64,000 nt of DNA from Sphingobacterium sp. CZ-UAM (GCF_002000245.1 NZ_MTCM01000002.1:682001-746000); one strand, 5' to 3'; positions 31,528 through 41,321 are shown, numbered from the stretch's first letter. Program-made: numbers and translations. The notes: generated by a model not told the origin, from the letters alone.

Positions 31528-32676
31528 CTATATTTCATTCAAAATAGCCACAGCTTTCAGCAAAGTGACATCTTGCTTAGCAAAACAAACGCGCAAAACC
31601 TGCTGATCTGTAGCTTGTTTATAGAATGCTGACAGTGGAATTGTCGCTATTTTGTGCTGCTTGGTCAGATGGCAGGCAAAATCAAACTCCTTCTCCCGAC
31701 TAATGGCACTATAATCAAGATTGAGAAAGTAGGTCCCTTGACAAGGAAGAATCTTAAAGCGGGATTGCGTTAATCCGTTTTTGAGCAGGTCTCTCTTTTT
31801 CTCAAAAAAACCGGACAGGCTCTCCACATAAGCCATATCTTTTAAATATTCAGCTATCGCTAGCTGCATTGGGGTATTCACACTGAATACATTAAACTGA
31901 TGGATTTTTCGGAATTCACGCATTAAGAGGGTCGGAGCCACACAGTAACCGATCTTCCACCCGGTGGTATGCAGCAGTTTTCCAAAAGAGGCAACAACAA
32001 AACTCCGTTCACGCAGACCGGGTATACTTATCACCGATTGTGGAGCTACTCCATCAAAGACAAGATGTTCATAAACTTCATCACTGAGCAATAGGCTATT
32101 GGTCCCTTCCAAAAGCTTGCTAAGTTTATTTAATTCTTCTTTTTGAAGCACTTTTCCGGTGGGGTTGTTCGGATTGTTGATTATCACTAAACGAGTTTTC
32201 TCGTTGATCAATGTCGCCACGTAATCCCAGTCAATCTGAAAATCAGGTGCCAATAAGCGAACGGGCACAACTTTACCACCAAACAATTCGATCGTTGGGG
32301 CATAACTATCGTATGCAGGTTCGAATATAATGACTTCATCTCCGTGGCCAACAACTGTTGCAATCGCAGTAAAGAGCGCCTGAGTGCCTCCGGCTGTAAT
32401 AGTAAGCTCTTCCAATGGATCGATGTCCACCGTATATACGTTCTTGTATTTTTCGACGATGGCCTCACGCAAGCTTTGCGCACCGATCATCGGCGCATAT
32501 TGGTTATGCCCTTTTTCCATTGCTGCTGATACCAATTGTATAAGCTTGGGATCTGTCTCAAAGTCCGGAAAACCCTGGGACAGATTCAGTGCCTGCTCCT
32601 GATTGGCAAGCATGGTCATCTTGGTAAAGATCGATGTTCCGACATGTGGAAGTTTAGGTATTAGGTCGAAGTTCAT
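31528..32676 (-). CDS. PLP-dependent aminotransferase, methionine aminotransferase-like
   Basis: This 382-residue class I/II aminotransferase has NLSQGFPDFETDP, GHNQYAPMIGAQSLREAI, TAGGTQALFTAI, VIINNPNNPTGKV, LSDEVYEHL and SFGKLLHTTGWKIGY with the PLP-binding Lys. The overall pattern is that of the YbdL/methionine-oxoacid aminotransferase group, which acts in methionine salvage with aromatic and other amino acids as alternatives. It is divergent from the thioredoxin-like gene with about 70 nt between the starts. Substrate assignment is by resemblance. Confidence 0.85.
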   Translation of the reverse strand: MNFDLIPKLPHVGTSIFTKMTMLANQEQALNLSQGFPDFETDPKLIQLVSAAMEKGHNQYAPMIGAQSLREAIVEKYKNVYTVDIDPLEELTITAGGTQALFTAIATVVGHGDEVIIFEPAYDSYAPTIELFGGKVVPVRLLAPDFQIDWDYVATLINEKTRLVIINNPNNPTGKVLQKEELNKLSKLLEGTNSLLLSDEVYEHLVFDGVAPQSVISIPGLRERSFVVASFGKLLHTTGWKIGYCVAPTLLMREFRKIHQFNVFSVNTPMQLAIAEYLKDMAYVESLSGFFEKKRDLLKNGLTQSRFKILPCQGTYFLNLDYSAISREKEFDFACHLTKQHKIATIPLSAFYKQATDQQVLRVCFAKQDVTLLKAVAILNEI

Positions 32677-32717
32677 TTTTTGACATTTTATTAATCTACT
32701 AAATTAGTGGATTTTCT

Positions 32718-32725
32718 TATATTTG
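32718..32725 (+). promoter_or_regulatory. -7 box TATATTTG of the TlpA-like gene
   Basis: A perfect TAnnTTTG 24 nt before the ATG at 32749. It makes the in-frame GTG at 32707 an impossible start. Confidence 0.5.
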
Positions 32726-32748
32726 TAAATATATACAAGAATAGCAAC

Positions 32749-33429
32749 ATGATAAAATACATCACAGTACTTTTTTTGGTTCTCCCATTTTTCGGCTTCG
32801 CACAGAAGAAAGAATTGACCAAACAGGAATATATCGCCCGTGTGAAAGCGGCACCGGATTCCATCTCAACTTTAGTTGACTTGCGTCGTGTAGGTGGCTA
32901 TGACCCTGTCTATACAGAACTGCAGGCGCTTTATAATACACTGAGCAACAATGTCAAAAATTCTAATGAAGGAAAAGAATTCCAGGAATATTTAAACGCA
33001 TTGGAGACTGTTCAGATCGGAAAAGTTGCACCCGCTTTTACGCAAAATGATACAACAGGCAATCCTGTACAGCTGTCCGATTTCAAAGGCAAATATGTGT
33101 TACTTGATTTTTGGGCTTCCTGGTGTCCCGATTGCCGCGTTGAAAGCCCGGATCTTGTAAAAACTTACGAACAGTTTAAAGGAGACAAGTTTGAAATCCT
33201 CGGTATATCTTTTGACAAAGACCGCAACTCCTGGATCAAGGCTATCCATGCAGATAAACTTCATTGGAGACATGTCTCTGACTTAAAACGCTGGCAAAAC
33301 GACGTAGGTACGCTTTATGCGGTGAAATCTATCCCTCAAAATGTACTGATTGACCCCAATGGAAAAATCATTGCAAAGAATTTGCATGGGGATGCTTTAC
33401 GTGCAAAATTAAGGGAAGTATTAAAGTAG
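32749..33429 (+). CDS. TlpA/ResA-like thioredoxin-fold protein
   Basis: The start is the ATG at 32749 (MIKYITVLFLVLPFFGFAQK), giving a signal peptide. The ~226-residue product has a helical N-terminal part and a thioredoxin domain with DFWASWCPDCRVESPDLV, so the active site is CPDC instead of the more common CPPC/CPAC, and a cis-Pro loop SIPQNVLIDPNG. It probably reduces or isomerises disulfides in the periplasm. It stands alone on the plus strand and is closed by a strong terminator. Confidence 0.85.
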   Translation: MIKYITVLFLVLPFFGFAQKKELTKQEYIARVKAAPDSISTLVDLRRVGGYDPVYTELQALYNTLSNNVKNSNEGKEFQEYLNALETVQIGKVAPAFTQNDTTGNPVQLSDFKGKYVLLDFWASWCPDCRVESPDLVKTYEQFKGDKFEILGISFDKDRNSWIKAIHADKLHWRHVSDLKRWQNDVGTLYAVKSIPQNVLIDPNGKIIAKNLHGDALRAKLREVLK

Positions 33430-33560
33430 GAATTTAAAACTGTGAATTCCTAAATGCGCTTCAGAAACTTATTTCTGATGGCGCAAAAGCCGCTAAGTAT
33501 GAAGGTGATCGCCCTCAATCGAAGGTCAGTAAAAATCCCCTTGGAAAAGCAGCGATAGTA

Positions 33561-33600
33561 TAAAAAAATAGGTGCCCGAAAATCGGGCACCTATTTTTTT
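33561..33600. terminator. Strong bidirectional terminator
   Basis: AAAAAAATAGGTGCCCGA pairs with TCGGGCACCTATTTTTTT around a 3-4 nt loop, between the converging tlpA-like and radA genes. Confidence 0.9.
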
Positions 33601-33618
33601 ATATAAATTTATGATCCA

Positions 33619-35004
33619 TTAGCCAAATAAAGCGCTAAAAATATCTTCCAGCTTAGCCACAGGCCGAATGGCAATATTATACTTCTTTGCATCTAAACCT
33701 TTGGTATTGAACTTGGAAATAAAAATTCCATCAAAGCCCAACTTCTCTGCTTCCTGAATGCGTTGTTCAATCCGGTTTACAGCTCTGATTTCCCCTGACA
33801 ATCCCACCTCTCCGGCAAAAGTCAGATTGCTTTGGATAGGAATATCCTGCTGTGATGAGATAATCGCTACGATAACCGCCAGATCAATGGCCGGATCTTC
33901 GACCCGCAATCCTCCGGCAATGTTTAAAAATACATCCTGCGCACTTAAACGAAAACCAAATCGCTTTTCCAAAACTGCTAACAGCATATTCAACCTTTTT
34001 GTATCATAGCCTGTGGATGAGCGCTGAGCCGTACCGAATGCGGAGTTGCTTACTAAGGCCTGAACTTCAATCATCATGGGCCGCATGCCCTCGAGCATAG
34101 CTGCAATGGAAACTCCACTCACGGGCTCATCGCGTTGTGAAATCATAATTTCGGACGGATTTGACACTTCCCGTAAACCCGAACCCTGCATTTCATATAT
34201 ACCTAATTCAGAAGCAGAGCCAAACCTATTTTTGACAGCGCGCAAAATGCGGTAGACATGATGGCGGTCACCTTCAAACTGGAGTACGGTATCAACCATA
34301 TGTTCCAATACCTTTGGTCCAGCGATGGAACCATCTTTGGTGATATGGCCTACAATAAATACGGGTGTACTGGTTTCTTTGGCAAACCGTAGTAATTCGG
34401 CCGTGCATTCCCGTACCTGAGAAACAGAGCCCGGTGCTGATTCAATCTGTGATGAATGCAGTGTTTGGATCGAATCAATGACTATGACATTGGGTTGTAC
34501 AGTTTCAATCTGCTTAAAAATATTTTGTGTGGATGTTTCCGTCAGAATATAGCAGTTCGCTTTAGATGATTGCGATAAGCGCTCAGCCCGCATCTTGATC
34601 TGCTGCTCGCTCTCCTCTCCGGAAATATAGAGGGTCTTGACCTGTGGAATGGACAAAGCCAGCTGGAGCATCAAAGTAGACTTTCCAATGCCGGGTTCAC
34701 CTCCGATCAGCACCAGCGAACCTGGAACGATTCCGCCGCCCAACACCCGGTTAAACTCTTGATCCGGAGTCAGGATACGCGATTCGTCCTGGTATACAAT
34801 CTCGTGAATAATGGCTGCTTTGTTTGCCCGCTTTGCATTTCCTGTTGTTGTCGTGCTTCGCCATTCAGGAACTTTTGAGCTTGACTTTTCGACCACCTCC
34901 TCAACGAAACTATTCCATTGTTTGCACGAAGGACACTGTCCCATCCATTTGGGAGATTCATAGCCGCAGTTTTGACAGAAATATGCCGATTTTGTTTTTG
35001 CCAT
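33619..35004 (-). CDS. radA: DNA repair protein RadA
   Basis: This 461-residue protein has the complete RadA layout: zinc finger (residues 9-26, CxxC...CxxC in CQNCG and CPSC), RecA-like ATPase with Walker A GGEPGIGKST and the KNRFGSASELGIYEM motif typical of RadA, and a Lon-like C-terminal domain (RLSAQDVFLNIAGGLRVEDP). It promotes branch migration during recombination repair. It begins 30 nt after the dipeptidase gene, so it is likely co-transcribed with it. Confidence 0.95.
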   Translation of the reverse strand: MAKTKSAYFCQNCGYESPKWMGQCPSCKQWNSFVEEVVEKSSSKVPEWRSTTTTGNAKRANKAAIIHEIVYQDESRILTPDQEFNRVLGGGIVPGSLVLIGGEPGIGKSTLMLQLALSIPQVKTLYISGEESEQQIKMRAERLSQSSKANCYILTETSTQNIFKQIETVQPNVIVIDSIQTLHSSQIESAPGSVSQVRECTAELLRFAKETSTPVFIVGHITKDGSIAGPKVLEHMVDTVLQFEGDRHHVYRILRAVKNRFGSASELGIYEMQGSGLREVSNPSEIMISQRDEPVSGVSIAAMLEGMRPMMIEVQALVSNSAFGTAQRSSTGYDTKRLNMLLAVLEKRFGFRLSAQDVFLNIAGGLRVEDPAIDLAVIVAIISSQQDIPIQSNLTFAGEVGLSGEIRAVNRIEQRIQEAEKLGFDGIFISKFNTKGLDAKKYNIAIRPVAKLEDIFSALFG

Positions 35005-35034
35005 CTACGAAATTACAAATTTCTATCCGTTACC

Positions 35035-36195
35035 TTACCTTTCATTTTCTTTTAAAATCCGCAAAAAATTCTGGCCCATGATTTTAGCGATATCTCCTTT
35101 CTTATAGCCTCTTTCCAAAAGGCCCTTTGTCAATAAAGGGAACTTGGAAACATCTTCCAAGCCCTGAGGAGCAGATTCGATACCATCAAAATCTGATCCA
35201 ATCGCTACATGATCAATCCCAACTTTACGGACAAGGTAATCGATATGATCCAATAGTTTGGATAAAGGAGCATCAACTTCGTATTTCGCCTCCTTGGATA
35301 ACTGATCATACATACTCCAGGTGCTTTTCGTCATATCGGCATCCTTTCCAACTTGTTTTTTGTAGATCTTCTTTAACCGCGTTTCATAGGTCGGATCTAA
35401 AAAACCAGAGTAAAAGTTGACACCGATCACGCCGCCATTTTTCTTCAGAGCCTCCAATTGTTCGTCTTTCAGGTTGCGGAAATGTGGACATAAACGATAA
35501 GCATTGCTGTGTGACACCAATATCGGTTTACTGGAAACCGCAAGGACATCATAAAAGGTCTGCTCACCACCGTGGGAGAGATCCACCAGCATGCCAAGCT
35601 CATTCATTTTCCGAATGATCGCTTTCCCATGGTCAGTTAATCCCTTCGCCTTGGAATCCATCGCGCCAGACTCCATTGCGGCACAACTCGCCCATGGCAC
35701 ATTATAGTTCCAGGTCAAGGTTAAATATTTCGCACCACGTTGATGAAGTTTGATGAGCTTGTCTATGCTACCCTCGATCATATTACCTCCCTCCACACCA
35801 ATAATCGCAGCAATTTTACCCGTTTTTAGAATGCCATCGATATCTGCCGCTGATTTCGCCAAGGCAATATCCTCCGCATTTGTAGCAATCATTTTTTCCA
35901 GTGCATCTATTTGCGCATTGGCATGCTCAAAGGCTCCGGTCTTCCATTTTGCATCATCGGACCAAACAGCGAAGACTTGCACATCCACTCCGCCTTCTTT
36001 TAACCTTGGTAAATCCGTAGCACCCGTACTCAGTCGCTGACCAATATCCTTTCCTCCAAAAATTGATTCATAAATCACATCATTATGCCCATCTACAACA
36101 ATCATATCGGCATGAATTTGCTTATACTCCTGGCTATAGGTCATGCGATTCAGGGTTAAAAGACACAAGCCCGTAAACAATAGATTCTTTATCAT
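35035..36195 (-). CDS. Membrane dipeptidase, peptidase family M19
   Basis: This 386-residue protein has a signal peptide (LTLNRMTYSQEY). Metal and signature motifs: VVDGHNDVIY (first zinc ligands), IIGVEGGNMIEG, LTLTWNYNVPWASC, LVDLSHGGEQTF, PILVSHSNAYRLC and IGSDFDGIE. The family hydrolyses dipeptides, including D-residue-containing ones, and some act on cell-wall peptides. Its ATG overlaps the stop of the serine hydrolase gene by 4 nt, indicating coupling and possibly a common role in peptide or muropeptide turnover in the periplasm. Confidence 0.9.
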   Translation of the reverse strand: MIKNLLFTGLCLLTLNRMTYSQEYKQIHADMIVVDGHNDVIYESIFGGKDIGQRLSTGATDLPRLKEGGVDVQVFAVWSDDAKWKTGAFEHANAQIDALEKMIATNAEDIALAKSAADIDGILKTGKIAAIIGVEGGNMIEGSIDKLIKLHQRGAKYLTLTWNYNVPWASCAAMESGAMDSKAKGLTDHGKAIIRKMNELGMLVDLSHGGEQTFYDVLAVSSKPILVSHSNAYRLCPHFRNLKDEQLEALKKNGGVIGVNFYSGFLDPTYETRLKKIYKKQVGKDADMTKSTWSMYDQLSKEAKYEVDAPLSKLLDHIDYLVRKVGIDHVAIGSDFDGIESAPQGLEDVSKFPLLTKGLLERGYKKGDIAKIMGQNFLRILKENER

Positions 36196-37916
36196 TTTTT
36201 CGCCTCATTAATTGTTTCATAAATGGCATCCTGAATCCGGCTACGGATATTGAGATCCAACAATTTGGTACTGACCTGCGGGTGCACGCGATTGGATAGG
36301 AAGATATAAATCAATTGATTTTGTGGATCCACCCAGATACATGTGCCTGTGTATCCGGTATGTCCAAAAACAGTACTATTGGCCAATTTAGATGGATATT
36401 CGTTTTTCGGATTAGGATCCCAGCGGTCAAATCCGAGTCCCCTTCGACTTGATATGGACTGTTTACTGGTAAACTGATCTATTGTTTCTGTCTTAAAATA
36501 ACGCTCGCCGCCATATTCACCGCGGTTCAACAAAAGCTGTCCATATATTGCCAGATCATTGGCTGTAGCAAATAAACCGGCATGCCCGGCAATACCTCCA
36601 GCCATCGCGGCACCCTGATCATGCACATAACCTTCCAAAAGGGTTCTACGGAATGACGTATCCTGTTCGGTAGGCACAATCTGCTCTTTGGCAAATCGTT
36701 CCCTTGGAAGATAACCTGCATGGGTCATCCCCAAAGGTCGATAGAAATTTTCCTGAACATAATCTTGCATGGGTACTGCAGTCTGATGTTCCGCAACTTC
36801 CTTCATCACATACATACTTATGTCGCTATACACATAATTTCCCGTTGGCTTAACCGGGGACTTTAACATTTCGGGCCACATCACATCCCGGTAGTAATGA
36901 TTGAGAATATAACTATTGTCAGCCATCTTAACCTGATGCTGCTGGTCGGGGCTGCCAACAACATCTCCGGCTTTCAGATATTTATAAAATGGGATAAATG
37001 GCGTAAAACCTGCTTCATGTAGCATCACAGAGCGCAATTTGATATCTTTTTTATTCGTATACTTTGCCTGCCATAGGTAATGGCCCATTGTGCTATCCAA
37101 ATTAATAATATTACGCTCGGTCAGGCGCATAATCACGGGTGTAGTACCCGCAATTTTGCTGACGGAGGCGAGATCAAAAATATCACTTACTTTCGTTGGG
37201 ATAGCTTTCGTATAGGTATGATAGCCATACGATTTTTCCAATAGCACCTGCCCATCTTTTACAATCATCACCACTGCGCCGGGAGTAGCCTGCTTATCGA
37301 TCGCTTCCTGTGCAATGGCATCAATCTTTTTGGTCAGTTTACCCAAGTTCAGGTTTGAGTTTTTCCCGGAACTGTATTGCAGACGCGTTTGAGTCGTCGT
37401 AACATTTCCTTCGGTAATGGCTGCACCGCCAAAGATAGACATCGCAGCATTGTATTGGCCAGCGGTAGTAAAAGGCGCCAAAAGTTCGATTAAATCAGAC
37501 TGCAGATGCTCAGAAACAGCCTTTTTGCCACGCTCATGTTCAAAGAAGTGGCAGAGCACAACCTTCTTATTGTTCAGTACAGCCTGCTTGAGCTGCGCCA
37601 AACAATCCGCATCCAAATCATCTTCCTTCCCTGCGACAATAATCGTATTGTAATATTTGATATCTTCATCAAATTTACTAAAATCCAATACTGTTATATT
37701 TGTATACCGTGCCAGCTGGTTTGTAAACGGTGCATATTTGTCCGCATGCGGCACAACAACTGCGATGCGCAACTGATCCAGTCCAGTAAGTGGCAGTAAC
37801 TGATCGATATTATTATAAAGTATGGTTTCGTTCTTTATGGTCGATTTATATTGAGCGAACAGGGGGGGAATACAGAAGAAACCTGCAAATAACACCCCAA
37901 AAAATCCTTTTTTCAT
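36192..37916 (-). CDS. Serine hydrolase (class C beta-lactamase fold) with GH3 C-domain-like N-terminus
   Basis: This 574-residue protein has a signal peptide. Residues 30-170 (ETILYNNIDQLLPLTGLDQL, NTIIVAGKEDD) resemble the C-terminal domain of GH3 enzymes; from about 200 a class C beta-lactamase/DD-peptidase fold follows with the nucleophile S251-VSK254, YVYSDIS as the Tyr motif and GHTGYTGT as the HTG box. In Bacteroidota the longer relatives have GH3 beta-N-acetylhexosaminidase plus this hydrolase in one chain; here the GH3 catalytic part is absent although the export signal is intact. It may trim or amidate-edit cell-wall peptides. First gene of the operon with dipeptidase and radA. Confidence 0.8.
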   Translation of the reverse strand: MKKGFFGVLFAGFFCIPPLFAQYKSTIKNETILYNNIDQLLPLTGLDQLRIAVVVPHADKYAPFTNQLARYTNITVLDFSKFDEDIKYYNTIIVAGKEDDLDADCLAQLKQAVLNNKKVVLCHFFEHERGKKAVSEHLQSDLIELLAPFTTAGQYNAAMSIFGGAAITEGNVTTTQTRLQYSSGKNSNLNLGKLTKKIDAIAQEAIDKQATPGAVVMIVKDGQVLLEKSYGYHTYTKAIPTKVSDIFDLASVSKIAGTTPVIMRLTERNIINLDSTMGHYLWQAKYTNKKDIKLRSVMLHEAGFTPFIPFYKYLKAGDVVGSPDQQHQVKMADNSYILNHYYRDVMWPEMLKSPVKPTGNYVYSDISMYVMKEVAEHQTAVPMQDYVQENFYRPLGMTHAGYLPRERFAKEQIVPTEQDTSFRRTLLEGYVHDQGAAMAGGIAGHAGLFATANDLAIYGQLLLNRGEYGGERYFKTETIDQFTSKQSISSRRGLGFDRWDPNPKNEYPSKLANSTVFGHTGYTGTCIWVDPQNQLIYIFLSNRVHPQVSTKLLDLNIRSRIQDAIYETINEAKK

Positions 37917-38081
37917 TCTGATTTTATCGTTTTTTAGGTTCTATCAAATAAAAATACGAATAAAATAAAAAAACAAAGCTCAGCATCAGTAAAAAATCAA
38001 TTTTGTTACGGGAATGGGCTTCTAGTTAGGGATTTTTCAGATGAGCAAGCTGAAATCTTTTTTTTTCTGTAAGTTTGATTA

Positions 38082-39365
38082 ATGCCGGAATTGATTCAAG
38101 ATAAAACAATATTTTCCCTCCTAGAGGTGAGCAAAAGTATCCAAAAAACGCTTGCTGAGCGTTACAAGAGCTTATATTGGATCAAGGCGGAGATGAATAA
38201 ACTGAACCATTATACGCATTCCGGACATTGTTACCCTGAGCTCGTTGAAAAACAGGATGGCAAAATCGTCGCTGAGATCAGGTCTACTTTATGGAAGGCG
38301 GACTTCAACCGGATCAACAACAATTTTCTGAAAATTGCACAGGAACCGCTGCGGGAGGGCATCACAATGTTATTTCAGGCAGGTATTTCCTATGATCCGA
38401 TGTATGGTTTGAGCTTGAGGATTGTTGATATTGATCCGACTTTTACCCTAGGTGAACTGGAGAAAGAAAAGCTGGATAGCATTAAAAAGCTCAAGGAAGA
38501 GGGCATTTACGAGGCCAATAAATTGGTACCCTTCCCCATGCTTCCAAAAAGACTGGCAATTATTTCCGTAGAGACAAGCAAGGGACTTTCTGATTTCTAC
38601 AAGATTATCAATCAAAACCCCTGGGGCTACCGGTTGGAATGCACCTTATTTCCAGCGCTCTTACAGGGAGATAAATCCATCCCTTCAATCATCAATCAAC
38701 TCGCGATCATCGCCGATAAAATAGCTGAATTTGATGTGGTTGCCATTATTCGTGGCGGTGGCGGTGAGGTTGGCCTATCGAGCTACAATAATTATCTGTT
38801 GGCAAGGGCCATAGCAATCTTCCCTATTCCTGTATTGACGGGAATAGGTCATTCGACCAACTATACTGTGAGCGAGATGGTGGCCTATAAAAATGCAATC
38901 ACCCCCAGCGAGCTGGCTGATTTCCTCATTCAAAAATTTCATAATTTTTCTGTTCCGATCGAAAAGGCCACGGAAGGAATTCAACAGCTGATATTTACTC
39001 GATTTAAGGAAGAACGGAATACTTTGACTCAAATGGCAACGCATATTCAATGGATCGGGAAAAGAGAACTTCAAACTGCGCGCACCAATATTCAGCACAT
39101 GCAACACGAGCTGAATGCATTGGTTAAACTGCGTTTTTATGAACATAAAACGGCTTTGGCACATACGGAGCGGATTATCCAACTCTCTGACCCACGGCGA
39201 TTGCTCAAACAAGGATTTTCCATCACAAAAGTCAATGGCAAATTATTGCAATCTGTAGATCAGCTATCCCCGGGAGACCTTATCCAGACGATGCTGGAAG
39301 ATGGGGAAATTACCAGTACGGTGACCGACAAGAAATCGCTGAGCGACAGATTAGACGGCAGCTAA
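38082..39365 (+). CDS. xseA: Exodeoxyribonuclease VII large subunit
   Basis: This 427-residue protein has an N-terminal OB-fold for single-stranded DNA (SIQKTLAERYKSLYWIKAEM) and the XseA catalytic core with LAIISVETSKGLSDFYKIIN, VVAIIRGGGGEVGLSSYNNY, TGIGHSTNYTVSEMVAYKNA and TPSELADFL. With XseB it degrades ssDNA in both directions. The ATG at 38082 follows a short leader. xseB comes 46 nt later on the same strand, so they form an operon. Confidence 0.93.
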   Translation: MPELIQDKTIFSLLEVSKSIQKTLAERYKSLYWIKAEMNKLNHYTHSGHCYPELVEKQDGKIVAEIRSTLWKADFNRINNNFLKIAQEPLREGITMLFQAGISYDPMYGLSLRIVDIDPTFTLGELEKEKLDSIKKLKEEGIYEANKLVPFPMLPKRLAIISVETSKGLSDFYKIINQNPWGYRLECTLFPALLQGDKSIPSIINQLAIIADKIAEFDVVAIIRGGGGEVGLSSYNNYLLARAIAIFPIPVLTGIGHSTNYTVSEMVAYKNAITPSELADFLIQKFHNFSVPIEKATEGIQQLIFTRFKEERNTLTQMATHIQWIGKRELQTARTNIQHMQHELNALVKLRFYEHKTALAHTERIIQLSDPRRLLKQGFSITKVNGKLLQSVDQLSPGDLIQTMLEDGEITSTVTDKKSLSDRLDGS

Positions 39366-39411
39366 CAGTAATATTATTTGAAACTGAAAAATTTAAAGCG
39401 ATAAAAAGACA

Positions 39412-39630
39412 ATGGAAGAAAAATATACGTATACCGATGCCTTCAATGAATTACAAACGATTGTAAAAGAAATTGAAAATGGAACAACCAATATTGATGA
39501 ACTTGCGGAGAAAATCAAACGAGCATCTGATCTCATTGAGGTCTGTCGGGCAAAATTGACCGCAACCGAAGACGAGGTAAACCAGTTGTTGCAAAAGATC
39601 TCTCCGGTTCAGGATTTAGATGAAGAATAA
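39412..39630 (+). CDS. xseB: Exodeoxyribonuclease VII small subunit
   Basis: This 72-residue protein has the XseB pattern: YTYTDAFNELQTIVKEIENG, then IDELAEKIKRASDLIEVCRA and a C-terminal LTATEDEVNQLL helix. It forms the long accessory helices of exonuclease VII. Directly downstream of xseA. Confidence 0.93.
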   Translation: MEEKYTYTDAFNELQTIVKEIENGTTNIDELAEKIKRASDLIEVCRAKLTATEDEVNQLLQKISPVQDLDEE

Positions 39631-39758
39631 GGAAATGAAAATACTCTTGACCAGCCTATAGCATCATACGTGTGTGCAGTCCGAGTATTGATAGGCAACA
39701 ATGTAGGCTATGATACATATTCGTCATACTAAATCGTGAAAAGAACATATTAGCCCTA

Positions 39759-40484
39759 TCAGAACATGGGCACTTCGATCAGCAGCAATTTAGCATTATA
39801 CGTCGCCTCAATATCTATTTTAGCCGAATCATAGATTCCAATGCCATCTCTCCGTTCTAATGTTTCATTGGCTACGGATACCTTTCCTTCGAGGACAAAA
39901 AGGTATATCCCGTTTCTTTCCGAATGAACAGTATACGAAATTGTGTTCCCTTCCTCCAGGTCCGCAATATTGAAGTATGCATCCTGATGAATATGAACTG
40001 CATCTGGATTCGATATATCAGGGGACACAATGGTTACAAACTTATTATGACGGTCCAAATGAAGGTAAGACTTCTGTTCGTAAGTCGGTGTTATATTCTG
40101 TTCATTGGGTAATACCCAAATTTGCAGAAATTTAACAGGATCTTTTTGGTCTCCGTTAAACTCCGAATGCGTCACGCCTTTACCTGCAGACATTATCTGC
40201 ACTTCTCCTGTTTCAATATTACGGACATTGCCCATACTATCTTGATGGGAAAGGATTCCCTCCAAAGGTATGCTCACGATTTCCATATTGTCATGTGCAT
40301 GACGACCGAAACCCTGCCCCCCTTCAACTTGGTCATCGTTCAATACGCGTAAAGCTCCGAAGTTTACTTTTTCTGGGTCAAAATATTGCCCAAAACTGAA
40401 CGAATAGGCGCTTTTAAGCCAACCAAAGTCCACATGACCACGATCGTTTTCCCGGTGAATGATCTTTTGCATCTGTTCCTCCAT
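39759..40484 (-). CDS. Pirin-family bicupin protein
   Basis: This 241-residue protein is of pirin/YhaK type: NDRGHVDFGWLKSAYSFSFG, then VLNDDQVEGGQGFGRHAHDN with metal-binding His residues, MEIVSIPLEGILSHQDSMGN and GEVQIMSAGKGVTHSEFN. Pirins can have quercetinase-like or redox-sensor activity; the role here is unknown. The C-terminal cupin half lacks obvious metal ligands, as usual. It is isolated on the minus strand and converges with xseB. Confidence 0.85.
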   Translation of the reverse strand: MEEQMQKIIHRENDRGHVDFGWLKSAYSFSFGQYFDPEKVNFGALRVLNDDQVEGGQGFGRHAHDNMEIVSIPLEGILSHQDSMGNVRNIETGEVQIMSAGKGVTHSEFNGDQKDPVKFLQIWVLPNEQNITPTYEQKSYLHLDRHNKFVTIVSPDISNPDAVHIHQDAYFNIADLEEGNTISYTVHSERNGIYLFVLEGKVSVANETLERRDGIGIYDSAKIDIEATYNAKLLLIEVPMF

Positions 40485-40574
40485 GTTATATAAATAACTA
40501 ATAATCAGAGGACAAAACTCATACCAACAAGCCTTTCCGTAAAAAAACCTGCCAATTTGACAAAAACTACAATG

Positions 40575-41321
40575 CTAGAGCGCTTTGAGTTTATCAGGAG
40601 CAACTGCATGGATAAGTGCCCTTGCAAGGATACGATTGGGATCAATTACGACCATTCCATTGTGATCTTTCTCAGGAATAGCCAATGGCAGTTCGGCACA
40701 GCCCAAAATAATCGCTTGAGCACCTTGTTTTTTCAAATCATCCATCGCCAATAAAAGGTCTTCCCTTGCTTTATTGGCGATGGGCGCTGGTTGCGCCTTA
40801 ATACCGTAATCTTTATCATAAATCGCATTGTTTACCTTCTCTTTCTGAGTCCCTTCAGGCTCAACAATAGGAAACCCTTTTTTCATAAAAGCTTCCCGAT
40901 ACTGACTATAAGCCTGTTCTCCCGCAGTCGACAGCACGCCTATCGTACTATCCGGATAATTTTCTTGGATGAAGCGTACCGCCTCATGGACAATATGGAG
41001 CAACTTCAGTTCTGTCCCCAAGCGAGCCATCTCATCTTGAATCACCGAAAAAATCGGCTCCGCATGCGCTGTATTCGACGGAATTGCCGCAATAGTTGCC
41101 CCTGCCTGTTCCAGTTGTTTTAAAATCAATGCTATTGCCTTTCCCGGATTCTCCTTTGATCTATCCAATAAATATGCGGAACGATCCGGAATCAAATTGG
41201 GACAGGAAAACAATAACAGTGGCAAATGTTCCTGATCGGAACCTGCCACTGTCTCATCTATAATTTTCTTGGCTATATCCAAGCCTGCATAAGGGCCAAG
41301 GCCGCCTACTAAACCAATCAT
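40575..41321 (-). CDS. Aspartate/glutamate racemase family protein
   Basis: The start is taken at the ATG at 41321 (MIGLVGGLGPYAGLDIAKKI), because the family begins with this glycine loop; the longer frame adds 28 unlikely residues. The ~248-residue product has IAAIPSNTAHAEPIFS with the first catalytic Cys position replaced by Thr (SNT instead of CNT), and AIILGCAELPLAI with the second Cys. Loss of one of the two cysteines is seen in some members with altered activity, so racemase function is uncertain. It follows the SusC/SusD operon on the same strand by 58 nt. Confidence 0.75.
   Translation of the reverse strand: MIGLVGGLGPYAGLDIAKKIIDETVAGSDQEHLPLLLFSCPNLIPDRSAYLLDRSKENPGKAIALILKQLEQAGATIAAIPSNTAHAEPIFSVIQDEMARLGTELKLLHIVHEAVRFIQENYPDSTIGVLSTAGEQAYSQYREAFMKKGFPIVEPEGTQKEKVNNAIYDKDYGIKAQPAPIANKAREDLLLAMDDLKKQGAQAIILGCAELPLAIPEKDHNGMVVIDPNRILARALIHAVAPDKLKAL

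Noticed and set aside
33440-33560. Short plus-strand frame ending SKNPLGKAAIV after the TlpA-like gene
   Set aside because: Composition is coding-like, but it lacks a start codon and is only about 43 codons; it may be chance or a remnant.
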